From Saprospiraceae bacterium (GTDB lineage Bacteria > Bacteroidota > Bacteroidia > Chitinophagales > Saprospiraceae), in the NCBI GenBank assembly GCA_027488135.1, contig JAIYCH010000107.1, forward strand, positions 1 through 42,862: a stretch of DNA of 42,862 nucleotides, written 5' to 3'. The position numbers were made by a program, and so were the translations under genes. Under the pieces are notes generated by a model, which was not told the origin of the DNA, ran no database searches, and was given only the letters and a program-made list of their open reading frames with translations. Below, piece by piece: positions 35,790 through 42,862 of this stretch; within the stretch, counting starts at the first letter, position 1; every line of letters begins with the position of its first letter.

Positions 35790-36497
35790 ATGAAAAAATA
35801 TTTTCTTTTAATCTTTCTTTTCTTAGGGATCATAGTAAGTTCTTACGCTCAAACGGTAAAGAATGAATTAGTGGACTCTAGTAGGTTTGATAAAAAATGG
35901 TTACGTGGAGGTTCTTTTCAAAGTCTTTGGACAAAATTTATTGGAAATGACCTACCTGCTGATTATTTTTTTAAACCGAGTGTTGGAGGAAACCTTTTAA
36001 CTGAATATCATCTAAATGAAAAATTTGGCTTTGGTGCGGGTATTGGTTTTCAAAACAGAGGAGCTGGTAGGTTTACACCAGATTATGACAAAAGCCTAGG
36101 TAATGCTGATTCTACCCATAGAGCGCATTATCGTATGAGGTCTATTGAGGTCCCCATTTATGCTATTTATAAATCGCCTATTAAAAATAGTCAGCAAGTT
36201 AGATTCTCAGCTAAAGTTGGAGCAATTTATTCTTGGAAAATGAGGACTTCCTTTATTTTTCATAGTGTGGAAGATGGTTTTCACGAAATTGAAAATCTGT
36301 CAAAAGATTTTTATAGATCTCAATTGTTATTGAATGGATCTTTTGGTATTGATATAAATGCTGGTGATGCAGCCATTTTCCAGATACATTTGCTAGTTCA
36401 GCAAGGTGCAGGCAATGTTTTTAACAACCCAACTAGTTTTGGATTATCTAAAGGCTATGACAGAGCCTTTGGTATTCAACTTGGATTTCTTTATTAA
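35790..36497 (+). CDS. Outer membrane beta-barrel protein (PorT-like) inside the efflux operon
   Basis: This 235-aa protein has a signal peptide (MKKYFLLIFLFLGIIVSSYA). An eight-strand-like barrel follows: PSVGGNLLTEYHLNEKFGFG, AGIGFQNRGAGRF, MRSIEVPIYAIYKSP, VRFSAKVGAIYSWK, and a final FGIQLGFLY. This resembles the small PorT/OmpX-type outer membrane barrels of Bacteroidota. It starts four bases after the outer membrane factor gene and ends 16 bases before the fusion protein gene, so it is part of the operon. It is not a standard member of tripartite pumps. Its function is unknown. Confidence 0.75.
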   Translation: MKKYFLLIFLFLGIIVSSYAQTVKNELVDSSRFDKKWLRGGSFQSLWTKFIGNDLPADYFFKPSVGGNLLTEYHLNEKFGFGAGIGFQNRGAGRFTPDYDKSLGNADSTHRAHYRMRSIEVPIYAIYKSPIKNSQQVRFSAKVGAIYSWKMRTSFIFHSVEDGFHEIENLSKDFYRSQLLLNGSFGIDINAGDAAIFQIHLLVQQGAGNVFNNPTSFGLSKGYDRAFGIQLGFLY

Positions 36498-36513
36498 ACT
36501 TAATATTTTAATT

Positions 36514-37587
36514 GTGAAAAAAATATTTATATTTCCCATAGTCCTGTTTGTTTTTTCTGGATGTAAAAACGAAAAGGTTGTAGAACCATCTACATTTAAA
36601 CTTTCAGAAACCATTTCTAAAGAAATGGAATTTGCTTCAGCTAATGAACAAATTGTGCAATCAGAACAATTGCTCACTGGTAAAATTAGTTTTGATGAAG
36701 ATAAGGTTGCAAAGGTCTTTCCTCTCGCAGGAGGATTTGTAAAAGAACTTAAAGTTGAACTTGGAGATTATGTGCAAAAAGGTCAAACTTTAGCAGTGAT
36801 TAGAAGTCCTGAAATTGCTGGTTTTACGAAAGAAGCAATCGAAGCAGAAGTGCAGTTTAAATCAGCAGTTAAAAAATTGAAAATTTCTGAAGAACTTTTC
36901 AAAACTGGCGTCATTTCTGAAGTTGATTTGATGGAATCAAAAAAAGCTGTGGAACAATCTTCCGGTGAATTGGAAAGAATCAAGGATGTGATTGACATGT
37001 ATGGTGCTGGTCAGGGGGCTGTTTACCCAATTAAATCTCCTGTTTCCGGTTTTGTAATTCAAAAAAATATTTCTCAAAATATGGAATTGCGAACTGAGGA
37101 TATTAGCCCAGTTTTTATTGTTGCCAGCCTAACGGATGTTTGGGTTTTAGCTAATATTTATGAATCTGACATTGCCAAAATTAAAATTGGTTATGATGCA
37201 GAAGTAACGACTATTTCTTATCCAGATCGTATTTTTAAAGGTAAAATCGATAAGATTTTTAATTTAATGGATCCAGAAAGTAAAACCCTGAAAGCAAGAA
37301 TTACTATTAATAATTCAAACTTTGAGCTTAAACCTGATATGTTTGCCAATATTAGAGTGAAATACAATGAGAATATTAAAAAGATTGCCATTCCTGTTTC
37401 TGCTTTAATATTTGATAAAAGTCGCTATTATGTAATGGTTTATAATTCTAAAGATAATATCGAAACGCGTGAAGTTAAAGTTTATCAAGAAAACTCTAGT
37501 TTAGCTTATATTGAAAGTGGTGTTAATAATGGGGACAAAATTATAGTGCGTCATCAACTATTAATTTATGATGCATTAAATGATTAA
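36514..37587 (+). CDS. RND membrane-fusion lipoprotein (CzcB/CusB-like)
   Basis: I choose the GTG at 36514 as start. It gives VKKIFIFPIVLFVFSGC, a clean lipoprotein signal with lipobox FSGC (Cys18), 16 bases after the preceding gene. An in-frame ATG at 36406 would overlap that gene by 92 bases and bury the signal. The 357-aa protein has the half-lipoyl block GGFVKELKVELGDYVQKGQT, a helical hairpin (EVQFKSAVKKLKISEELFKT, EVDLMESKKAVEQSSGELER), SPVSGFVIQKNIS and the beta-barrel domain with DVWVLANIYESDIAKI. It joins the CzcA-like pump, 21 bases downstream, to the outer membrane factor. Confidence 0.92.
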   Translation: MKKIFIFPIVLFVFSGCKNEKVVEPSTFKLSETISKEMEFASANEQIVQSEQLLTGKISFDEDKVAKVFPLAGGFVKELKVELGDYVQKGQTLAVIRSPEIAGFTKEAIEAEVQFKSAVKKLKISEELFKTGVISEVDLMESKKAVEQSSGELERIKDVIDMYGAGQGAVYPIKSPVSGFVIQKNISQNMELRTEDISPVFIVASLTDVWVLANIYESDIAKIKIGYDAEVTTISYPDRIFKGKIDKIFNLMDPESKTLKARITINNSNFELKPDMFANIRVKYNENIKKIAIPVSALIFDKSRYYVMVYNSKDNIETREVKVYQENSSLAYIESGVNNGDKIIVRHQLLIYDALND

Positions 37588-37608
37588 CAAATTAAATAGT
37601 ATTTCCTG

Positions 37609-40600
37609 ATGAATAAATTAATTAAAGGAATTATTTCCTTTTCACTTTCTAATAAGTTCTTTACTCTTTTTACAACGATAGTATTAATTATTATCGGTGT
37701 TTGGAGTTACTTGAAAACACCTTTGGAAGCATTTCCTGATGTTACCAATACCCAAATTATTATTGTAACGCAATGGAACGGAAGAAGCGCTGAAGAAGTG
37801 GAGCGTTTTGTTAGTATTCCCATTGAGGTGGCAATGAATTCAGTCCAAAAAAAGACGAGTGTAAGGTCTATTTCCATGTTTGGATTGTCAGTGATTAAAA
37901 TTATTTTCGATGATGATGTGGAGGATTTTTTCGCACGTCAACAAGTTAATAATTTACTCAGAAATGTTAATCTGCCAGAGGATGTTAGTCCAGATGTTCA
38001 ACCTCCTTATGGTCCAACGGGGGAGATATTCCGTTATACCTTAGAAAGTAAACGTAGTTCAACCGACCTTTTGGTTTGGCAAGACTGGGTCATTGACAGA
38101 CAACTAAGATCAGTTCCAGGGGTAGCAGATATTGTTTCTTTTGGAGGAGCAAGGAAAATTTTTGAGGTTATTGTTAATCCTAATAAATTAGCAGGATATA
38201 ATATTACGCCAATCGAAGTCTATGAGGCTATTCAAAAAAGTAATATTAACGTCGGTGGTGATGTTATTGAAAAAAATGGGCAGGCTTTTGTTGTAAGAGG
38301 TTTAGGTTTGTTTAAAAATATCAAGGATATTGAAAATGTACTTATTACCTCTGTAAATAACGTCCCAATCTTGGTGAAAAATGTGGCAAATGTTGTCGAA
38401 GGTTCTGTTCCAAGAGTTGGTCAAGTAGGTTTAGATGAAAATGATGACATAGTTGAAGGTATTGTGGTTATGCGGAAAGGGGAAAATCCCTCTCAAGTAC
38501 TTGCACTTCTCAAAGCTAAAATTGAGGAGATAAACACAAAAATTTTACCTAAGGATGTAAAAATGGTTACCTTCTATGATAGGGATAACCTAATGACCTA
38601 TTGTAGGGAAACCGTTTTGAAAAATCTTGCCGAGGGTATCCTTCTGGTTACTTTTATCGTGTTTATTTTTATGCTTGACTGGCGCAGTACGTTCATAGTT
38701 TCCATTATTATTCCACTTTCTCTTTTATTTGCTTTCATGTGCTTGAGATTCATGGGTATGTCAGCGAATCTATTATCGATGGGTGCGATTGATTTTGGAA
38801 TTATTATTGACGGTGCCGTGGTTATGGTCGAAGGATTGTTTGTTCTGTTAGCCCACAAGGCTCATCTTGTTGGCATGACAAAATTTAATCATCTTTCAAA
38901 ATTAGGCCTCATAAGAAAAACAAGTACTGAACTGGGGAAAGCAATTTTCTTTTCAAAACTAATCATTATTACCAGTCTTATTCCAATCTTTTCTTTTGAA
39001 AAGGTGGAAGGTAAGTTATTTTCACCTTTAGCTTATACTCTTGGTTTTGCATTAATTGGAGCGCTTTTCTTTACGCTCACCTTGGTGCCTGTTTTAACCA
39101 GTTTCTTTTTTAATAAAAATGTAAAAGAACGAAAAAATTATATTGTCGATTTCTTTGATTGGATAGTTACCAAAGGTTTCAGTTTTACCTTCAAAAATAA
39201 ATTTATTAGTTTTGTTACGGTAGGAATTATTCTTTTTGCTACGCTGTTTTCCTTTAAATATTTAGGTTCTGAATTTTTACCAACGCTAAATGAGGGTGCA
39301 TTATGGGTAGAAGCCAAATTACCAATGAGTAGTTCCATTAAAGAAACTTCTAAATTTGTTCACATATTTCGTGAAAAATTAAACGAATTTGAAGAAGTGG
39401 AATCTGTTTTATCGCAGATTGGACGTTCAAATGATGGCACTGACCCTTCTGGATTCTTTTATGTTCAATGTCAGGTTAATTTGAAACCTAAAAAAGAATG
39501 GAAAAGAGATATTACCACTGAAAAATTAATTGAGGAAATGGATGCTAAATTAAAGCAGTATCCTGGCGTCATTTATAATTATTCCCAACCCATTATTGAT
39601 AATGTTGCTGAAGCAGTGGCTGGGATAAATGCTTCTCTGGCTGTTAAAATTTTCGGTGATGATCTTCAAATTATGAATGCGAAAGCTGATTCCGTTGCTG
39701 CCGTTCTTAGAGGAGTTAGAGGGGTTAGAGATTTAGGTATCTTAAGGAATATAGGTCAACCTGAGTTAAGTATTATTTTAAAACCTGAAAAATTAGCAGC
39801 TTATGGTATCCTAACTTCTGAAGCTGAATCTGTTATAGAAATGGCCATCGGTGGAAAAACTGCCACCCGTTTTTATGAACAGGAAAAAAAGTTTGATGTT
39901 AGAATCCGTTACGAAAAGGATTTTCGTCAATCCATTAATGAAATTGAAAATTTAAAGGTTCCCGCGCTAAGTGGAAATAAAGTGCCTTTAAAGGAAATTG
40001 CAGATTTTAAAATGGTAACGGGTCCTGCTTTTATTTACAGGGATAATAATAAAAGGTTTATTGCCATTAAATTCTCTATCAGAGAACGTGACTTGGGCAG
40101 TACCATTGCTGAAGCTCAAGAAAAGGTGAATGCTAAAGTTAATATTCCAAAAGGTTATAATATAACCTGGAATGGTGAATTCGAAAATCAGGTCCGTGCT
40201 CAGAAAAGATTAATTGAGGTGGTTCCAGTTTGTATTCTTTTAATATTTGTGCTACTATTCGTTGCTTTTGGTAATGCTAAGGATGCTGGCTTGGTTCTTT
40301 TAAACGTTCCTTTTGCCATCATTGGTGGTATTTTGGCATTACACGTCACAGGTACAATATTTAGTATCTCTGCTGGTATCGGTTTTATAGCCCTTTTTGG
40401 TCTCTGTATTCAAAATGGTGTGATACTCATATCTGTATTTAAGAAAAATATTTTATCTGGAATGGATATTGAACGTTCTTTGTTTGAAGGAGTTAAAGAG
40501 AGAACCCGACCTGTTGTTATGACTGCTCTTATGGCCGCAATAGGTCTTATTCCCGCAGCTTTATCAACGGGGATTGGTTCTGAAACGCAAAAACCTTTAG

Positions 40601-40716
40601 CAATTGTAGTTATTGGAGGAATCATTAGCGCTACCATCTTAACTCTTTTAATATTCCCTTTGATTTTTCAAATTTTTTATAAAAACCATAAAAAATTAGC
40701 AAAAAATTCGAATTAA
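37609..40716 (+). CDS. Heavy-metal-efflux RND pump (CzcA-like)
   Basis: This 1035-aa inner membrane proton antiporter opens with ISFSLSNKFFTLFTTIVLII and LKTPLEAFPDVTNTQIIIVT, as in CzcA/CusA proteins. The TM4 motif, near residues 394-407, is DFGIIIDGAVVMVEG. It keeps the two Asp and one Glu of the proton relay and matches the divalent-cation (Zn/Co/Cd) HME-RND group rather than the CusA Cu/Ag pattern. The residue after the Glu is Gly rather than the usual Asn. LGSEFLPTLNEGALWVEAKL and the C-terminal GVKERTRPVVMTALMAAIGL are conserved. The substrate should be divalent metals; this is inference from the motif. No metal-sensing regulator is nearby. Confidence 0.94.
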   Translation: MNKLIKGIISFSLSNKFFTLFTTIVLIIIGVWSYLKTPLEAFPDVTNTQIIIVTQWNGRSAEEVERFVSIPIEVAMNSVQKKTSVRSISMFGLSVIKIIFDDDVEDFFARQQVNNLLRNVNLPEDVSPDVQPPYGPTGEIFRYTLESKRSSTDLLVWQDWVIDRQLRSVPGVADIVSFGGARKIFEVIVNPNKLAGYNITPIEVYEAIQKSNINVGGDVIEKNGQAFVVRGLGLFKNIKDIENVLITSVNNVPILVKNVANVVEGSVPRVGQVGLDENDDIVEGIVVMRKGENPSQVLALLKAKIEEINTKILPKDVKMVTFYDRDNLMTYCRETVLKNLAEGILLVTFIVFIFMLDWRSTFIVSIIIPLSLLFAFMCLRFMGMSANLLSMGAIDFGIIIDGAVVMVEGLFVLLAHKAHLVGMTKFNHLSKLGLIRKTSTELGKAIFFSKLIIITSLIPIFSFEKVEGKLFSPLAYTLGFALIGALFFTLTLVPVLTSFFFNKNVKERKNYIVDFFDWIVTKGFSFTFKNKFISFVTVGIILFATLFSFKYLGSEFLPTLNEGALWVEAKLPMSSSIKETSKFVHIFREKLNEFEEVESVLSQIGRSNDGTDPSGFFYVQCQVNLKPKKEWKRDITTEKLIEEMDAKLKQYPGVIYNYSQPIIDNVAEAVAGINASLAVKIFGDDLQIMNAKADSVAAVLRGVRGVRDLGILRNIGQPELSIILKPEKLAAYGILTSEAESVIEMAIGGKTATRFYEQEKKFDVRIRYEKDFRQSINEIENLKVPALSGNKVPLKEIADFKMVTGPAFIYRDNNKRFIAIKFSIRERDLGSTIAEAQEKVNAKVNIPKGYNITWNGEFENQVRAQKRLIEVVPVCILLIFVLLFVAFGNAKDAGLVLLNVPFAIIGGILALHVTGTIFSISAGIGFIALFGLCIQNGVILISVFKKNILSGMDIERSLFEGVKERTRPVVMTALMAAIGLIPAALSTGIGSETQKPLAIVVIGGIISATILTLLIFPLIFQIFYKNHKKLAKNSN

Positions 40717-40756
40717 ATATTCCTTTTAACTTTTTAGGTTAAATGATTTTAACAGG

Positions 40757-40832
40757 CGTCAAATCTGCGCTATCGTTTTGACCTGTTTATAATACCTGAA
40801 AGCCCGCTCATTTTTTGATGCGGGCTTTTTTT
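40757..40832 (+). repeat. 76-bp direct repeat, right copy
   Basis: This copy of the glutamine synthetase 3' end and terminator sits 41 bases after the CzcA-like stop and 24 bases before peptidase T. The codons corresponding to the glutamine synthetase terminus have changed and the stop codon is lost, so this copy is not coding; the terminator half is intact. Confidence 0.9.
40799..40832 (+). terminator. Intrinsic terminator after the CzcA-like gene
   Basis: The 34 bases are identical to the glutamine synthetase terminator at 33826-33859, with a nine-base-pair stem and seven T residues. Here it probably ends the efflux transcript. Confidence 0.9.
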
Positions 40833-40856
40833 ATATATTTGTGCAAAGTTGTACTT

Positions 40857-42104
40857 ATGTTAATGCCAGTTTTTAATCACGATGTTGTTTCCAGATTTAT
40901 CAGATATGCTAAGATAAATACGCAATCTGATCCTTTTTCAACTTCATTCCCTTCTACGAGTTGTCAAAAGGATCTTAGTAAACTTTTAGTGGAAGAACTG
41001 CTGGAAATGGGGCTATCCGATGCACATTTAGATGAATATGGGTATGTTTATGCCTCATTACCTTCCAATGTTGATAAAGAGGTGCCTGTTATTTGTTTTT
41101 GTTCCCATGTGGACACCTCTCCCGATGCGCCTGGCGAAAATGTTGTTCCTGTCATTCATTCAAATTATGATGGAGGTATTATACGGTTTTCCGATAATCC
41201 TCACTTGTCAATTTCACCTGAAAATCATCCGGATCTTTCAGAACAAATTGGGAATGATATCATCACAGCCAGTGGTCTGACCTTGTTGGGTGCCGATAAT
41301 AAAGCGGGTGTGGCTGCTATTATGAATGCAATGAACATCCTGATAGCTAATCCTGATATTCCTCATGGGACAATAAAAATTTTATTTACGCCCGATGAGG
41401 AGATCGGAAAAGGCGTAAATTTTGTGAATCTTGAAAAACTGGGCGCCGATTTTGCCTATACCATCGATGGTGAACGCCTGGGTTCCATGGAAGATGAAAC
41501 TTTTTCAGCCGATGGCGTGGAGATTATTTTTAAAGGGGTTTCCACTCATCCTGGATTTGCCTTCGGTAAATTGGAAAATAGCATTAAAATGGCAGGTCTT
41601 TTTTTAGATCTTTTGCCTAAGGATAAGCTTAGCCCTGAAACGACTAAAGATAAACAAGGGTTTATTCACCCCGTAAATATTGTTGGGAAAACGGAATCAA
41701 CTTCCCTTCATTTAATTGTCAGGGATTTTAGTCTTTCCGGTCTCATTGACATGGAAAATTATATAAAAAGTACGGTGGATCTTGTCCTTGAAAAATTTCC
41801 ACAGTCGTCGGCAGAAATTATAGTTACTGAGCAATATCGCAATATGTATGAAGTGCTGAAAAATTATCCATTTGTATCCGATTATGCTTATAAAGCCATT
41901 GAACAGGCTGGACTAAAACCTATTAAATCATTTATTAGAGGGGGAACTGACGGATCAAGATTGTCTTTCATGGGTCTTCCTTGTCCTAATTTATTTGCCG
42001 GTGAACATGCATTTCATTCTCTTGAAGAATGGGTTTCAGTGCAGGATATGGAGAAATCATCAGAAATGATCATTCATTTGACCACAATTTGGGCTAATCA
42101 TTAA
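40857..42104 (+). CDS. pepT: Peptidase T (tripeptide aminopeptidase, M20B)
   Basis: The likely start is the ATG at 40857 or 40863, after the terminator; an in-frame ATG at 40815 lies inside the terminator stem and is rejected. The product of about 416 aa is close to the E. coli enzyme (408). Di-zinc motifs are SHVDTSPDAPGENV (near residue 83), GADNKAGVAAIM, FTPDEEIGKGV (the catalytic Glu pair), TIDGE and GEHAFHSLEEW near the C-terminus, and the substrate-binding FIRGGTDGSRLSFMGLPCPN is present. It removes the N-terminal residue from tripeptides in the cytoplasm. It is preceded at once by the right repeat copy. Confidence 0.95.
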   Translation: MLMPVFNHDVVSRFIRYAKINTQSDPFSTSFPSTSCQKDLSKLLVEELLEMGLSDAHLDEYGYVYASLPSNVDKEVPVICFCSHVDTSPDAPGENVVPVIHSNYDGGIIRFSDNPHLSISPENHPDLSEQIGNDIITASGLTLLGADNKAGVAAIMNAMNILIANPDIPHGTIKILFTPDEEIGKGVNFVNLEKLGADFAYTIDGERLGSMEDETFSADGVEIIFKGVSTHPGFAFGKLENSIKMAGLFLDLLPKDKLSPETTKDKQGFIHPVNIVGKTESTSLHLIVRDFSLSGLIDMENYIKSTVDLVLEKFPQSSAEIIVTEQYRNMYEVLKNYPFVSDYAYKAIEQAGLKPIKSFIRGGTDGSRLSFMGLPCPNLFAGEHAFHSLEEWVSVQDMEKSSEMIIHLTTIWANH

Positions 42105-42137
42105 AAATAATTGTAATTTTGAAGAAAACCATTATTT

Positions 42138-42862
42138 ATGAAAAATATTGCCATTCAATGTAGCTTGTTTTTCTTCTTGATTTCATTTATGAGTTGTACG
42201 TCAATAGAAAAACTGGTGGATACTGGTCAGTATGATAAAGCCATTTATTATGCGACGAATAAGTTATCCGGCGCAAAAGTTAATAAAGTGGAATATGTAA
42301 AAGGGCTCGAAACTGCTTTTAAGAAAGTTACAGACAAGGATATGGCCTATATTGAAAAGTTGAAAAATGAGGGGAATCCTGAATCATGGGAAACTATTCT
42401 CTCCGTTTATGCTACTATTTCAAATAGGCAGGAAAGTATTAGACCCTTGTTACCGCTAACGGATGAAAATGGTAAAAAGGCTAATTTCTTATTTGTAAAC
42501 ACCAATGATTTAGAAAAAGAAGCAAAGGAACAAACCATTAATTTTTTATACTCTTCTGCTAAAGATTTTTTGCAGGAAGCAAGAAGTACAAAAGATAGAA
42601 TCCCCGCTAGAAAAGCTTATGATGCTTTGTTAAGATTGAAAAATTATTCGGCAAGATTCATGGATGTGCCCCAACTTGAAAGGGAGGCCAGAGAGTTAGG
42701 CACTACTAAGATATTGGTTAATGTGCAAAATTATTCTCAATCTGTTTTTCCAGCTGGATTGGAAGATGAAATTTTGAGACTCGGTTTTAGAGACCTGGAT
42801 AGGGAATGGCAGAAATTTGATGCCTATCCTGAAAGAAATAGAGAATATGACCTGGGAATTAC
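42138..42862 (+). CDS. Lipoprotein of unknown function (N-terminal part)
   Basis: The frame opens at ATG 42138, 33 bases after peptidase T, and runs off the window's end after 241 codons. A signal (IAIQCSLFFFLISFMSCTS) with lipobox FMSC (Cys20) predicts a lipoprotein. A TPR-like start (VDTGQYDKAIYYATNKLS) and mixed helices follow, with FLQEARSTKDRIPARKAYDA and LREARELG-like helical segments later. No named family is recognised. The rest of the gene is outside the window. Confidence 0.8.
   Translation, partial: MKNIAIQCSLFFFLISFMSCTSIEKLVDTGQYDKAIYYATNKLSGAKVNKVEYVKGLETAFKKVTDKDMAYIEKLKNEGNPESWETILSVYATISNRQESIRPLLPLTDENGKKANFLFVNTNDLEKEAKEQTINFLYSSAKDFLQEARSTKDRIPARKAYDALLRLKNYSARFMDVPQLEREARELGTTKILVNVQNYSQSVFPAGLEDEILRLGFRDLDREWQKFDAYPERNREYDLGI

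Larger units (their letters stand above)
33860..40756. mobile_element. Candidate inserted segment carrying metal-efflux genes
   Basis: This 6.9-kb segment is bounded by the 76-bp direct repeats. Its first 630 bases are much more AT-rich than the rest of the window, and its genes form a self-contained efflux cassette unrelated to the nitrogen genes before it or peptidase T after it. An imperfect 18-bp inverted repeat (33865-33882 and 40721-40738, 14 of 18) lies near its ends. No integrase, transposase or relaxase is inside, so if it was mobile it moved with outside help or has lost its recombinase. A plain duplication of the gene end is the alternative. Confidence 0.4.

Noticed and set aside
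36406-36513. ATG start for the membrane-fusion protein at 36406
   Set aside because: It overlaps the preceding gene by 92 bases; the GTG at 36514 gives a lipoprotein signal.
40815-40856. Upstream start of peptidase T at 40815
   Set aside because: It lies inside the terminator hairpin of the repeat, and the extra residues do not match the family.
1-42862. CRISPR arrays, tRNA or rRNA genes, transposases, integrases
   Set aside because: None was found on reading the gaps and frames; the gaps are short and hold no cloverleaf or regularly spaced repeats.

Overview
The window is a 42.9-kb stretch of a low-GC Bacteroidota genome. The evidence is a SusC/SusD outer-membrane pair, TonB-linked receptors with CarboxypepD-reg-like N-termini, a System I cytochrome c maturation pair (CcmE/CcmF), many beta-barrel and TPR envelope proteins, and a class II glutamine synthetase. 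A Saprospiria- or Chitinophagia-like bacterium is plausible, but the sequence alone does not settle the class. I saw no rRNA, tRNA, CRISPR array, transposase or integrase.

Layout. (1) 1-13825 is a polysaccharide-utilisation region. After the tail of a LuxR-type regulator come, on the minus strand, susC, susD, a Tat-exported lyase-like (alpha/alpha)-barrel protein and a GH92 alpha-mannosidase; susD is followed by an intrinsic terminator. Then comes an orphan TonB-dependent receptor. The divergent kduI-kduD pair feeds 4-deoxy-5-ketouronate from lyase-cleaved uronates into central metabolism. Together they suggest a target glycan with both mannose and uronic acid. (2) 13835-18512 is a two-gene operon: a 1019-aa TPR protein and an outer-membrane beta-barrel. 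(3) 18623-24689 is a tight six-gene minus-strand operon: ccmE, ccmF, a 92-aa protein, a LolD-type ATPase, a nicotinamidase-fold protein that has lost two catalytic residues, and ornithine aminotransferase. (4) 24838-29608 holds yebC, queD, a helix-hairpin-helix/beta-barrel protein and an unknown 510-aa helical protein. (5) 29839-33802 is a nitrogen-assimilation block: P-II protein, AmtB, a porin and class II glutamine synthetase, with an elaborate structured intergenic element. (6) 33860-40756 carries an AT-rich leader and a four-gene HME-RND metal-efflux operon (OMF, an extra beta-barrel, MFP lipoprotein, CzcA-like pump). (7) From 40857: peptidase T and the start of a lipoprotein gene.

The most striking structural signal is a 76-bp direct repeat (71/76 identical by hand alignment). 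It comprises the last codons of the glutamine synthetase gene plus its terminator, and occurs at both ends of the efflux segment (33784-33859 and 40757-40832). This looks like the footprint of an insertion at the 3' end of the glutamine synthetase gene, with the original order probably glutamine synthetase followed by peptidase T. Other leads are the degenerate nicotinamidase homologue, CcmE with a Cys-type haem site, an internal duplication in CcmF, a 95-bp foldable element after amtB, and repeated short palindromic motifs in the nitrogen region.
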